NCBI GenBank assembly: GCA_022648325.1
Contig: JALCMG010000003.1
Span: 124,001-188,000 of the forward strand
Direction: 5' to 3'
Length of the DNA stretch: 64,000 nt
Origin: Olsenella sp.
Lineage (GTDB): Bacteria > Actinomycetota > Coriobacteriia > Coriobacteriales > Atopobiaceae
Position 1 is the stretch's first letter. Each line of letters starts with the position of its first letter. The notes beneath the pieces are model-generated. The model made no database searches. It was not told the DNA's origin and saw only the letters and a list, made by a program, of their open reading frames with translations. Shown one piece after another: positions 52,941-60,832 of the stretch. A program made the position numbers and the translations under genes.

Positions 52941-54194
52941 ATGCGTGACCCGGAACGACCGAACCCCGCGAGGGAGGAGGCGATCGCCCAGGCGCGCAAG
53001 GCCCTGAACATCCACCGAGCATACGACCACACAGGTGGAAGCGTTCCTCCCGAGGACGATGCGCTGATTGAGGGGCTCATGTACGTTGGCCGAAAGGCGA
53101 TAATCACCGGCCCCCCAAAGTCGCACAAGTCCATGGAGGCAATCCACCTTGCGCTGGCGCTGGCGACTGGCGGCGAGTGGTGGGGCCACAGGTGCAGGCG
53201 CTCCAAAGTATTGTACGTAAACGTCGAAATCCCCGAGGGCGAGTTCTACCGAAGGCTTGATGCCGTTCGTCACGAGATGGCGATTACCCCCGCAGCCTAC
53301 ATGGATACGCTGGAGGTATCCAGCATCGTTGGCAGGGGGTCGCCAACAGGTGGGCCGTTCGATTGCGGTTCTCTGTGCGATGGGCTTGAGCTGGCATACA
53401 ACCCAGGCGATTACGACGTTCTCATTGTCGACCCCATCTACAAGCTCAACCCCGGTGACGAGGACCACGCAAGCGTAAGCGCGCTTCTCAACAGGCTAGA
53501 CCGGCACAGGGCGACTATGCATTGCTCCATAGTCTACGTACACCACACCGCGAAGGGCGGTGGAGCAGGGAAGAGCGTGTACGAGCAGGGCCGAGGCTCA
53601 GGCGACTGGGGCGGAGACGCGGACCTGATGGTAGCGGTAACCGAACTGGCGCCGCTTGAGGAGGACGGCGACGCGTGGGGGCACGCTACCGCGCTGGGCA
53701 TCAAGGATCCAACGAACAGTGCGTACCAGATACGTTTTGCCACGAGGTCATTTAACGACCCGCCGCACGTCCGAGTGTTCAAGGCATGGCCGCTGCTCAA
53801 GGAGGCCACCGACGTTCTGGACAGGCTGCACGAGCGCGGCGACGCCAGGGCTAAGGGTGGCGCGGCAACGAGTGCGAAATGGAAGGACAGGCGCAGGAGG
53901 CGCGACGAGGCCGTTACTGCTGCGGTGAAGATGTGCGGCGTCGACGGGGTGAGGCCGACCACGCAAAACGTCTACGAGCGCCTGAGCATCGACGGCGAGG
54001 GCAGACCGACATGCGACACGTTCAAGGGGTGGAACAGCGGCGCGGACGGCCTCACCCACTGGCGCAATCGACAGGACGATCACGGCGAGTGGGTGCTCAC
54101 GGAGTGCTTCATGGCGAGCGACGGCAGGGCGATGTACAGGGACGGCAGCCCATGTTTTCTCCCCGACGAGGGGGAAGCCCCCTCCGACGGCTAG
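52941..54194 (+). CDS. RepA-like RecA-family replicative ATPase
   Basis: The 417-residue protein has a RecA-type ATPase domain with Walker A GPPKSHKS (57-64) and Walker B YDVLIVDP, the arrangement of plasmid RepA-type helicases, and a basic C-terminal domain with a winged-helix-like part. ATG 52941 is 10 bases after a GGGGG run. It implies autonomous replication of the excised form. A hairpin-rich stretch follows it directly. Confidence 0.78.
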   Translation: MRDPERPNPAREEAIAQARKALNIHRAYDHTGGSVPPEDDALIEGLMYVGRKAIITGPPKSHKSMEAIHLALALATGGEWWGHRCRRSKVLYVNVEIPEGEFYRRLDAVRHEMAITPAAYMDTLEVSSIVGRGSPTGGPFDCGSLCDGLELAYNPGDYDVLIVDPIYKLNPGDEDHASVSALLNRLDRHRATMHCSIVYVHHTAKGGGAGKSVYEQGRGSGDWGGDADLMVAVTELAPLEEDGDAWGHATALGIKDPTNSAYQIRFATRSFNDPPHVRVFKAWPLLKEATDVLDRLHERGDARAKGGAATSAKWKDRRRRRDEAVTAAVKMCGVDGVRPTTQNVYERLSIDGEGRPTCDTFKGWNSGADGLTHWRNRQDDHGEWVLTECFMASDGRAMYRDGSPCFLPDEGEAPSDG

Positions 54195-54200
54195 CCATTG

Positions 54201-54244
54201 GGGGGGGCTCCGATGGCTTATATAAGAGCTATTGGAGCCCCCCC
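54201..54244. repeat. 11-bp stem hairpin downstream of rep gene
   Basis: GGGGGGGCTCC (54201-54211) and its perfect inverse (54234-54244), with the palindrome CTTATATAAG in the loop. A second hairpin lies at 54268-54290 (GGGCAGGC/GCCTGCCC). Could be a replication origin or a terminator with promoter. Confidence 0.6.
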
Positions 54245-54356
54245 GGGGCTGGGGCCGCGAAGGGGCAGGGCAGGCAACGCCAGCCTGCCCGCCCCACCCC
54301 CCGCGCGGCCATTGGGCGAGTGATACAGGGAACGCAAGAAGAGAAGGAGACGGAAG

Positions 54357-54683
54357 TTGAGCGAATATGATGACGACGAAGAGATGACCGAGGCCGAGAA
54401 GCGGGCGGAGGACCTGGACGCCACATCCGACTTCAAGAGCAACATTGACTTTTGCCGTGGGCCGCTGAGCGACGTGGCGGACGCGCGGCACATGGCCGAA
54501 ATCATCTACGAGAAGAGCGACCCCGAGCTTGCGCGGAGGATACGCGAGGACTTCATGGGACTCACCCTCAGGGAGGTGTCGCACATCCTGGACGGCATAT
54601 TCGTTCCGCTGGGGCTTGTGAAGGCGGCAGCGGTCCTGAGGTTCTACGCGAACGAGCGGGGCCACGGCGGCGAGGGCGCGTAA
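54357..54683 (+). CDS. Small acidic island protein
   Basis: 108 residues from TTG 54357, with AAGGAGA well placed upstream. Very acidic N-terminus, helical rest (ARRIREDFMGLTLREVSHILDGIFVPLGLVKAAAVLRFY). Not recognised. Confidence 0.55.
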   Translation: MSEYDDDEEMTEAEKRAEDLDATSDFKSNIDFCRGPLSDVADARHMAEIIYEKSDPELARRIREDFMGLTLREVSHILDGIFVPLGLVKAAAVLRFYANERGHGGEGA

Positions 54684-55206
54684 GCCCGCATACGCCACAC
54701 CCGCGCCTTTGCGTTGCGGCCGTTGACCCGCGCATGCGGAGCCGCTATCGTCTGTGCGTTCGTGGCTTTAGCCGGGGTGCCGCGCCCACGCGGGCGTAGA
54801 GCACCCTTTTTGCACGCTTTCTGGTAGAGCGCCCACCCCCACGCGCCCACGTTCTCGCCCACCCTGTCCCCCCCCGCCACCTGCGAAGAATGCATAGAAA
54901 GTGCATTTAATAGCACTTATAAATGAATAAAAACACCTAGTTCACGCTTAATTTATGCATAAACCATGTGTAGCAGTCCGTGTGGCATGGCGTGTGGGGG
55001 TCGTGTGTGCCGTGGGAGGGGCATGGGTTCGTGTAGGAATTGTGAAGTAACAGACTGGTACGCAAGAGTGGCCGTGTGGGGCCGTGACAGCGAATGTGAT
55101 GGCGCTTGCGCTTGTCCAACGTGTGGTTGCCCACTGACGCGCTGACGCGCCCCTGACTGGCTTAGAACGCCCATGCGTGGCACGGGGCGACGAGAGGAGA
55201 TTCGAG
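54684..55206. other. Gene-free stretch with AT-rich island, possible origin
   Basis: Within very GC-rich DNA, 54896-54965 is strongly AT-rich and contains hairpin AAGTGC/GCACTT (54899-54918) and palindrome TTTATGCATAAA (54952-54963). GTGTG-rich DNA follows. The layout fits a DNA-unwinding origin for the element replicase, or a promoter for the next gene. Confidence 0.4.
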
Positions 55207-55455
55207 ATGGAAGACATGCGGTCAGAGGACTGGGAGGAGCGGGGCGTCGAGAAGGCGGAGTTCGGCGTCCTGCGCGTCTACGCGAACAGGCGCACGGGAG
55301 AGGTGCGGTTCGACCTTGAGGACGTGGCGAGGTGCCTCGGCCTGAGCGAGGGCGAGGCAATCGACATGCTTGGCGAGGGCGAGCTTTACACGATGCCGGG
55401 GCGAGCGCTCACGGAGGGCGACTCCGAGCGCTTCTGCAGGGAGCTGGAAGGCTAG
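55207..55455 (+). CDS. BRO-N-like phage antirepressor fragment
   Basis: 82 residues from ATG 55207 (AGGAGA upstream). VEKAEFGVLRVYANRRTGEVRFDLEDVARCLGL matches the start of BRO-N/antirepressor domains. It is shorter than full antirepressors, so it may be truncated or a compact version. It suggests phage or phage-satellite ancestry of the island. Confidence 0.6.
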   Translation: MEDMRSEDWEERGVEKAEFGVLRVYANRRTGEVRFDLEDVARCLGLSEGEAIDMLGEGELYTMPGRALTEGDSERFCRELEG

Positions 55456-55789
55456 GCGATGGCGTGCCCCGCCGTGGGCTAAGCGGCGGTTAGGGCATGG
55501 GCACTCAGATTTTGAGTACCCCAGGGCTGGGGTGTCTTGCAAACACCTCGCGTCCCAGGCCGGGGGTCTCCGACTGGCGGAGGACCTTGGGCTTGGCGGT
55601 GGGGTCGCGAATCGCTACCCCCATTGCAGTGCCGAGGGGGGTACGCAGCTGGCGTGCCCCCAGGGCGGGGGTGGGCAAATCGTGCCCACCCCTTGGCGCG
55701 ACCCGGACCAAACCCCAATGCCGCCGTGGTTCCGCAGGGCCTCTCGCGGCTTTCCGCCAACTGGGCTTTTGCAAAGCTCCGCTAATCCT
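55456..55789. other. GC-rich hairpin cluster, no gene
   Basis: Holds several perfect hairpins, e.g. CCCCAG/CTGGGG near 55520 and GGGGTGGGCA (55668-55677) with TGCCCACCCC (55683-55692). No reading frame with coding character was seen. Confidence 0.45.
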
Positions 55790-55821
55790 TGAAGCACATT
55801 TGAAGCACATGGTGAAGCACA
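55790..55821 (+). repeat. Right arm-type integrase sites of the island
   Basis: TGAAGCACA begins at 55790, 55801 and 55813, same unit, orientation and spacing as the left array. It ends 45 bases before the att core. Confidence 0.78.
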
Positions 55822-55827
55822 TACGAA

Positions 55828-55860
55828 AGCAGGTCAGGGCAACTAGTGCCCTGACCTGCG
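55828..55860 (-). terminator. Terminator of tRNA-Phe
   Basis: GCAGGTCAGGGC and its inverse form a strong hairpin; on the minus strand it is followed by TTTCGTATG. It belongs to the element side of the attachment site and replaces the chromosomal terminator now near 49628-49658. Confidence 0.7.
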
Positions 55861-55865
55861 CTTTT

Positions 55866-55912
55866 ACTGGTGGCGGGGAAGGGAGTCGAACCCCTGACAC
55901 GGGGATTTTCAG
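55866..55912. repeat. attR: 47-bp tRNA-Phe core at right island end
   Basis: Identical to 49665-49711, and part of the intact tRNA-Phe gene. The 6201-bp distance between the two repeats defines the island. Confidence 0.92.
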
Positions 55913-55943
55913 TCCCCTGCTCTACCAACTGAGCTACCCAGCC
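55868..55943 (-). tRNA. tRNA-Phe (anticodon GAA)
   Basis: 76 nt including encoded CCA. It starts GGCTGGG and has anticodon loop CTGAAAA with anticodon GAA at positions 34-36, T loop TTCGACT. The acceptor 3' strand is CCCCGCC, which leaves one U4-C69 mismatch; the other six acceptor pairs are canonical. It serves as attachment site of the island and is the cognate tRNA of the upstream T-box. Confidence 0.95.
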
Positions 55944-56063
55944 AAAAGCTTGCTCTTGCAAGCTCGTTCACTATACCAAACCGTACGGAAACGTCAACGA
56001 CAATCTTTGGGCTGTCGAGAAAATTACGGTTATGCCCTCCAGCCCTTCTCGGCCGTCGCTTTC

Positions 56064-56145
56064 CGTTCTTTATCGGTTTTGCGAATCTCGATTGGCGCGA
56101 CCTGCGGAAACGCAGCGGTCGATTCTCAAAAACCGATAAAGAACG
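56064..56145. repeat. Palindromic repeat, copy 3
   Basis: 82 bp with perfect ends CGTTCTTTATCGGTTTT and inverse. The inner GACCTGCG lies in reverse orientation to the CGCAGGTC loop of copies 1 and 2, so this copy is inverted. Another noncoding stretch of about 120 bases lies between the tRNA and this repeat. Confidence 0.85.
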
Positions 56146-56193
56146 GAGATATCTGGCCCGGAGGACTCGGGGGTTGTGGGGCCCAGCAAGCCG

Positions 56194-56448
56194 CTATGCC
56201 AGGCGGAACGACTTGCCGTCCTCGTCAAACGCCACGGGCTTCGCACGCCCGGCAAAGTACGAGCTCACGACCTCCCGTGCCGCTGCGAGCACGGCAGCAT
56301 CGTCCTTCTCGGCCACCGCCTCGTGGCTCACCTCCACCCAGAGCGACTGTCCGCCGCACGCGTCGCGCAGGCGTACCCTCGCCGGTATCCCAGCGTTGAG
56401 CAGGGTTTCGTTCACGTCGGCAATCTCAAGGATGTTGACGACCTTCAT
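56194..56448 (-). CDS. Small conserved protein coupled to DNA glycosylase gene
   Basis: 84 residues (MKVVNILEIADVNETLLNAGIPARVRLRDACGG...). The ATG at 56448 overlaps the glycosylase stop codon (ATGA), so the two are translated together. Mixed alpha/beta pattern, not recognised. Confidence 0.6.
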   Translation of the reverse strand: MKVVNILEIADVNETLLNAGIPARVRLRDACGGQSLWVEVSHEAVAEKDDAAVLAAAREVVSSYFAGRAKPVAFDEDGKSFRLA

Positions 56449-57233
56449 TTCCCACGTCCTTTCTCGCGCATCCACGCGAAGACATACTGCTGCTGGATTC
56501 CGCCCCACCTTGCGTCCCATGTCACGTGGTGCTCTCGCTCCGCCCGCTTAATCCAGGTGTCGTGCGGCACGGCCTCGAGGTACCCCAGACCAAAGAGGCA
56601 TATGCAGCTTGCCACCTTTGGTCCAATGCCGGGGCTCTCCTCGAGCTCGGCCATGGATTCCGCGAGCGTGACGTCTCTCCGGTCAAGCCGCGCGGGATGC
56701 CATCCCACAGCCCGACCGGCGAGTGCCTCCAGGTAGGGCCTCCGGTACCCAAGCTTAAGGCTTGTCGCGAATGCGTCGTTGGCGAGAAGGCCCCCAAGCT
56801 CGTGTGGCCCGGGCGCGCATCCACCGCCGGCGTCGAGCAGGGCGTCCATCGTCCGCTGGATGCGCACTATGTTCGAGTTCTGAGACACCACGAAGCTCAC
56901 CGCCGTGTCCCACCAGTCCTGCGCGAGCACCCGTATGCCGGCGCCCACGTCCATGACCTCCTCCGGCATGGCAAGCTCGCCCAGGATCTTCACGTAGTCG
57001 GTGTCCAGCGCCAGGTAGTGGTGCCAGTAGGTAAGCTCATTGGCGTCAACCTCGTCCCCGTTGGCGCGCCGCACGCAAACGGTGCCCTTCTCGGCATCGC
57101 CCTCCTGCGAGAGAAGGCAACGCCGCTTCCCGCTGGCCACGAGCCACCCGTCCTCGGTCCGTTGCCACGTAAAGACCTGCCCCGATGCGGCGATGGCGTC
57201 TAGCGAGAAGAACGTCGTTTCGATTGCTGCCAT
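56445..57233 (-). CDS. 8-oxoguanine DNA glycosylase/AP lyase (OGG-like)
   Basis: The 262-residue enzyme removes oxidised guanine from DNA. The HhH-GPD motif has catalytic Lys206 (SPGIGPKVASCICLFGLG) and Asp225 (VPHDTW), 19 residues apart as in OGG1. An N-terminal beta domain resembling OGG_N (about 1-90) is present. ATG 57233. It is in a minus-strand cluster with acylphosphatase upstream, 8 bases away. Confidence 0.85.
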   Translation of the reverse strand: MAAIETTFFSLDAIAASGQVFTWQRTEDGWLVASGKRRCLLSQEGDAEKGTVCVRRANGDEVDANELTYWHHYLALDTDYVKILGELAMPEEVMDVGAGIRVLAQDWWDTAVSFVVSQNSNIVRIQRTMDALLDAGGGCAPGPHELGGLLANDAFATSLKLGYRRPYLEALAGRAVGWHPARLDRRDVTLAESMAELEESPGIGPKVASCICLFGLGYLEAVPHDTWIKRAEREHHVTWDARWGGIQQQYVFAWMREKGRGK

Positions 57234-57241
57234 GCGGTTCC

Positions 57242-57613
57242 CTAGAAGCGCACGGAGAACTCGGCCTCGTCCGGCACGGGCGGGATGTCCTCCTTGGAGT
57301 CGATGGTGTAGCGAATGGGGAAGCGTCGGTAGCTCTCGAGTAGGCGCGTGAAGAACGTAGACACGGCCTCGCCTGGCCCCTGGAGCTCCATGCTCACCGA
57401 GCCGTCCGGCTCGTTTTTCACCCAACCGGTGAGCCCGAGGTCAAAGGCCACACGCTGACTGGTCCACCTAAAGCCCACGCCTTGCACCTGTCCCACGAAG
57501 CGCACGCGAATGCGTCGCGTGCGCTTGCCGGTCACGGCGCTGTCTCCGGACGTGACGTCTCTGCCGGCTGTCGCGCCTCTGTCCCGTTCGTCCCGGTTTC
57601 TTCTTGCGAACAT
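57242..57613 (-). CDS. acyP: Acylphosphatase
   Basis: Hydrolyses acyl phosphates. About 123 residues; the 90-residue acylphosphatase domain is C-terminal with [15 protein letters not shown] (phosphate-binding loop and Arg) and [11 protein letters not shown] (catalytic Asn). The N-terminal 35 residues are a basic extension not usual in the family. GGGAGG precedes ATG 57613. Confidence 0.88.
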   Translation of the reverse strand: MFARRNRDERDRGATAGRDVTSGDSAVTGKRTRRIRVRFVGQVQGVGFRWTSQRVAFDLGLTGWVKNEPDGSVSMELQGPGEAVSTFFTRLLESYRRFPIRYTIDSKEDIPPVPDEAEFSVRF

Positions 57614-57755
57614 GATGCCTCCCTCAACGCACACTCACGCCCGTGCTGCCCGCCCTCGGCTCCCCATTTATCGTGGTTGTTGCCTGTGCAGCGGCCCACG
57701 CGTACGGGTACGCTTACAATACTACCCGGACAACAAGGGCGACCGAGGAGACCAC

Positions 57756-58703
57756 ATGGCGACCAAGTGCAACATCATGACGGACTCGTGCTGCGACTTT
57801 TCTCCCAAGGAGGTCGAGCAGGCAGGCATCACGTGCCTCTCGTTCACCTATACCGAGGCGAGCAAAGCCGATGGCGGTCTCTCCGGCGTCGATGACCTCT
57901 TCCAGTCCTGCTCGGCCCACGAGTTCTACACCGCTATCGAGAACGGCGCCTGCCCCATGACCTCGCAGCCATCTCAGATGGTCTACGAGGAGGCCTTCGG
58001 GAAGGCGATAGCCTCCGGTGTTCCCACTGTCCACTTTGCCCTCTCCAGTGGTATCTCCGGTGCCTACAACGGTGCCGTTGCGGCGCTTGACCGCGTGCGC
58101 GAGAAGCACCGCGGCACGCTCCCCACGCCCATCTACGTGGTTGATTGCCTCATCGGCTCCACCACGCAGAACCTCTTCATCCATGCGGCAATCGAGAAGC
58201 GCGACGAGGGTCTCACCGCCGAGGAGCTGGTTGCCTGGGCTGAGGAAGCCCGCTTCCACGCACACACCATTTTCATGGTGGACAACCTCGACGCACTCCA
58301 CCGTGGAGGTCGCATCCCCAAGTCCGTCGCCGTGGTGGGCGGCCTGCTCGACGTGAAGCCGCTCCTCACCTTTAACCTCGACGGCTCGCTGGCAATCATG
58401 GGCATGGCGCGTGGCCGCAGGAAGGCGCTGCGCAAGATGGCCGAGTTCTACGAGGACTTCCACGACTCGTCCTACTTTGGTCACGTTGCGGCCATCGGCG
58501 ACGCGGACTGTGTTGCCGACGGCGACTCGCTTGCCCGAATGCTCAAGCCCTCGGAGCGCGAGCTTAAGGTGTACCGGTCCTCCATTGGCCCAACCATTGG
58601 CTGCCACGTTGGTCCCGGCATGTGCTCGTGCTGCTTCTGGGGGCCGGATCGTCGTGAGGACAAGTACAACGACGCCAAGAACAAGGGCAAGGCAGCAAAG
58701 TAG
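57756..58703 (+). CDS. DegV family fatty-acid binding protein
   Basis: 315 residues. NIMTDSCCDFSPKEVE at the start and the TSQPS motif near 75-80 are DegV hallmarks; HFALSSGISGAYNGA and VVGGLLDVKPLL follow. DegV (FakB-like) proteins bind fatty acids for FakA kinase. ATG 57756 follows GAGGAG. No fakA gene is adjacent. Confidence 0.88.
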   Translation: MATKCNIMTDSCCDFSPKEVEQAGITCLSFTYTEASKADGGLSGVDDLFQSCSAHEFYTAIENGACPMTSQPSQMVYEEAFGKAIASGVPTVHFALSSGISGAYNGAVAALDRVREKHRGTLPTPIYVVDCLIGSTTQNLFIHAAIEKRDEGLTAEELVAWAEEARFHAHTIFMVDNLDALHRGGRIPKSVAVVGGLLDVKPLLTFNLDGSLAIMGMARGRRKALRKMAEFYEDFHDSSYFGHVAAIGDADCVADGDSLARMLKPSERELKVYRSSIGPTIGCHVGPGMCSCCFWGPDRREDKYNDAKNKGKAAK

Positions 58704-58729
58704 GTCCCGCGCTTCTCTCGTACGCTTTC

Positions 58730-58748
58730 CGGGCCGCAACGCGGCCCG
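58730..58748. terminator. Hairpin after DegV gene
   Basis: CGGGCCGC, loop AAC, GCGGCCCG; no T-run, so a weak terminator at best. The ribosome binding site of the next gene follows. Confidence 0.45.
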
Positions 58749-58768
58749 TCACTCTCAGGGGGTTTGTG

Positions 58769-60730
58769 ATGAGCTGGACAAGAAGGGAATTTCTCGAGCT
58801 TGCATCGGCAGGTGCCGCAAGCATGGGTCTTGCTGCCTGTGGCGCTCCTGCGCGACAGCAGCAAGATACCAGCTCCGACCAGCCGTCCTCCGACACGACG
58901 TCGCAGACCTCCGACAACGTTGACTTGGGCGAGTTCAAGAGCCTGGCGCTCGATACCAAGGCTTGGAAGTACGACAAGGACAACGATGTCTACTACCAGC
59001 TTGGCCTTACGTATTGCCTAAAGCCCGCCACAACTGCCTACGAGTCCCTAGCCATCTTCGTGCCGGGCAAGTTCTTCACGGCAGAGAAGAAGGGCGATAC
59101 CTACTCCTGCACCGTGAATGAGAAGGCAGTGGTGGGCGGCTTCACGCCGTCTACGGCGCCTATCCTTTTGCCCATCAACAGCGGCACCCTCTCCCCGCAG
59201 GCAAGCCCCACCAAGTATGGCTACGACGGCCTCGGCACCTTCCTCGATGCCGGCTGCATCTACGTCTACGCGGGCTTCCGCGGCAGGAGTGCCGGCTACG
59301 ACTCCTCGACCGGCTCCAACGAGCTTTACCCTGGCGGCGCCCCCTGGCCGGTAGTCGACCTCAAGGCTGCCATCCGCTACCTGCGTTACAACAAGGATGC
59401 TCTGCCCTGCGACACGTCAAGGGTCTTCTCGTTTGGCTTCTCTGCGGGCGGCGGCGTGAGCGCGCTTCTCGGCTCGACCGGTGACGCGGAGGCGTACAAG
59501 CCCTACCTGGACTCCATTGGCGCCATCACGCACGACGCCGAGGGCAATGCCGTTTCCGACGCCGTCTTTGGCAGCGCGTCTTGGTGCCCCGTCACCTCGT
59601 TCGACACGGCCGATGCCTCCTACGAGTGGTCCATGGGCCAGTTCTCGACCGCCGGCAACCGTGCGGACGGTACGTGGACGGTCTCGCTCTCTCAGGGCCT
59701 TGCCACAGACTATGCGACCTACATCAACGCCATGGACCTGCGCGACTCCGACGACTCCCAGCTCACGCTCGACGAGTCCGAGGGCAGCGTCTACACGCTG
59801 GGGTCATACGCGAACCAGCTCCTCTCCATCCTGGACGAGTCAGCTACCAACTTTGTTGCGGACACCACGTTCCCGTACACGTACACGCCGCAGCGCATCG
59901 ATGATCCCACCTTCCCCGGAGACCCCAACCTCGCGACCGCACGCGCTACCGAGGCTGCCGTCGCGGCAGCAAAGCAGGAGGCCCAGTCCTCCTCGGCTGA
60001 GGCGCAGACGGAGGGCACTACGGACGCTACGGAGTCGGCAGACGGTACTACCACCACAACCACGGCAATGCCCATGGGCACCACGCAGGTGCAGTCCACC
60101 ATCTACGACACCGTGCAGAACTACTTCGCGGCGCTCAACTCCGACTACTGGTGGATCAACTACAACGTGAGCCGCCAGACGGTCTCCATCTCGAGCCTGC
60201 GCGACTTCTCGACGCACCTCTGCCCGGCCGAGCTCGCAGTTCCCGCGTTCGATGCCGTTGACCGCTCCACGAAGATCAACCAGCTCTTTGGCATTGGCGA
60301 GGAGAGCACCCTGCACTTTGACGAGATCGTTGGCAACCGTGTGGCGGCAGATGCCGATACCTACGCCTCGCTCGAGGGCTGGGACGATTCCTACGCCACC
60401 GCCTGGCAGGACGACCTCGAGAAGACCGACTCCCTCGAGACCGACATGGCCACGCGTGTCTCGTTGTTCAACCCGCTCTACTTCCTGAGCGGCACCTACG
60501 AGGGGTACGGAACGGGCTCGGTCGCGCCACACTGGCGCGTCAACGAGGGCGTCTTCGACACGTCGACCTCGCTTGCGACCGCTGCCAACCTGGTGCTGGC
60601 GCTGCGTCACTTCAGCGGCGTCGAGGATGTGGCCTACGTGCCGGTGTGGGGCCAGGGCCACGTGATGGCCGAGCGCTCGGGCACCGCGAACGACAACCTT
60701 CTCGCCTGGGTCGCCTCCTGCTGCGAATGA
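58769..60730 (+). CDS. Tannase-like (subtype B) alpha/beta-hydrolase lipoprotein
   Basis: 653 residues. A twin-arginine (TRREFL) plus lipobox (LAAC) signal suggests Tat export and lipid anchoring. Catalytic serine Ser225 lies in FGFSAGGGVSALLG; the Asp in EGVFDTSTSLA and the His in WGQGHVMAE match the tannase triad order. AGFRGRSAGYD and VVDLKAAIRYLRYN also match bacterial subtype B tannases. A Ser/Thr-rich insert (around TTDATESADGTTTTTT) is peculiar. Acts on galloyl esters or other esters outside the cell. Follows the DegV gene. Confidence 0.82.
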   Translation: MSWTRREFLELASAGAASMGLAACGAPARQQQDTSSDQPSSDTTSQTSDNVDLGEFKSLALDTKAWKYDKDNDVYYQLGLTYCLKPATTAYESLAIFVPGKFFTAEKKGDTYSCTVNEKAVVGGFTPSTAPILLPINSGTLSPQASPTKYGYDGLGTFLDAGCIYVYAGFRGRSAGYDSSTGSNELYPGGAPWPVVDLKAAIRYLRYNKDALPCDTSRVFSFGFSAGGGVSALLGSTGDAEAYKPYLDSIGAITHDAEGNAVSDAVFGSASWCPVTSFDTADASYEWSMGQFSTAGNRADGTWTVSLSQGLATDYATYINAMDLRDSDDSQLTLDESEGSVYTLGSYANQLLSILDESATNFVADTTFPYTYTPQRIDDPTFPGDPNLATARATEAAVAAAKQEAQSSSAEAQTEGTTDATESADGTTTTTTAMPMGTTQVQSTIYDTVQNYFAALNSDYWWINYNVSRQTVSISSLRDFSTHLCPAELAVPAFDAVDRSTKINQLFGIGEESTLHFDEIVGNRVAADADTYASLEGWDDSYATAWQDDLEKTDSLETDMATRVSLFNPLYFLSGTYEGYGTGSVAPHWRVNEGVFDTSTSLATAANLVLALRHFSGVEDVAYVPVWGQGHVMAERSGTANDNLLAWVASCCE

Positions 60731-60757
60731 GACAAAGGGAGTTTCCCTTTGTCTCAT
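60727..60757. repeat. Palindrome family copy 2, overlapping tannase stop
   Basis: ATGAGACAAAGGGA, loop GTT, inverse. The tannase stop codon TGA (60728-60730) is within the left arm, so it could act as terminator. Confidence 0.85.
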
Positions 60758-60761
60758 GAAT

Positions 60762-60792
60762 GCGCCCCCGGTAGGTGGGATACCGGGGGCGC
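60762..60792. terminator. Second hairpin between convergent genes
   Basis: GCGCCCCCGGTA and its perfect inverse, 7-base loop. With the palindrome before it, two hairpins are stacked between the convergent tannase-like and adhesin-like genes. Confidence 0.6.
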
Positions 60793-60832
60793 AGCTGTGC
60801 GGCAGCAAGGCTGGGGAAGGGAGGGGGACAGC

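Noticed and set aside
55497-56399. 300-residue open frame across the tRNA-Phe gene
   Set aside because: It spans a tRNA gene, arm repeats and a palindromic repeat, and has no coding character.
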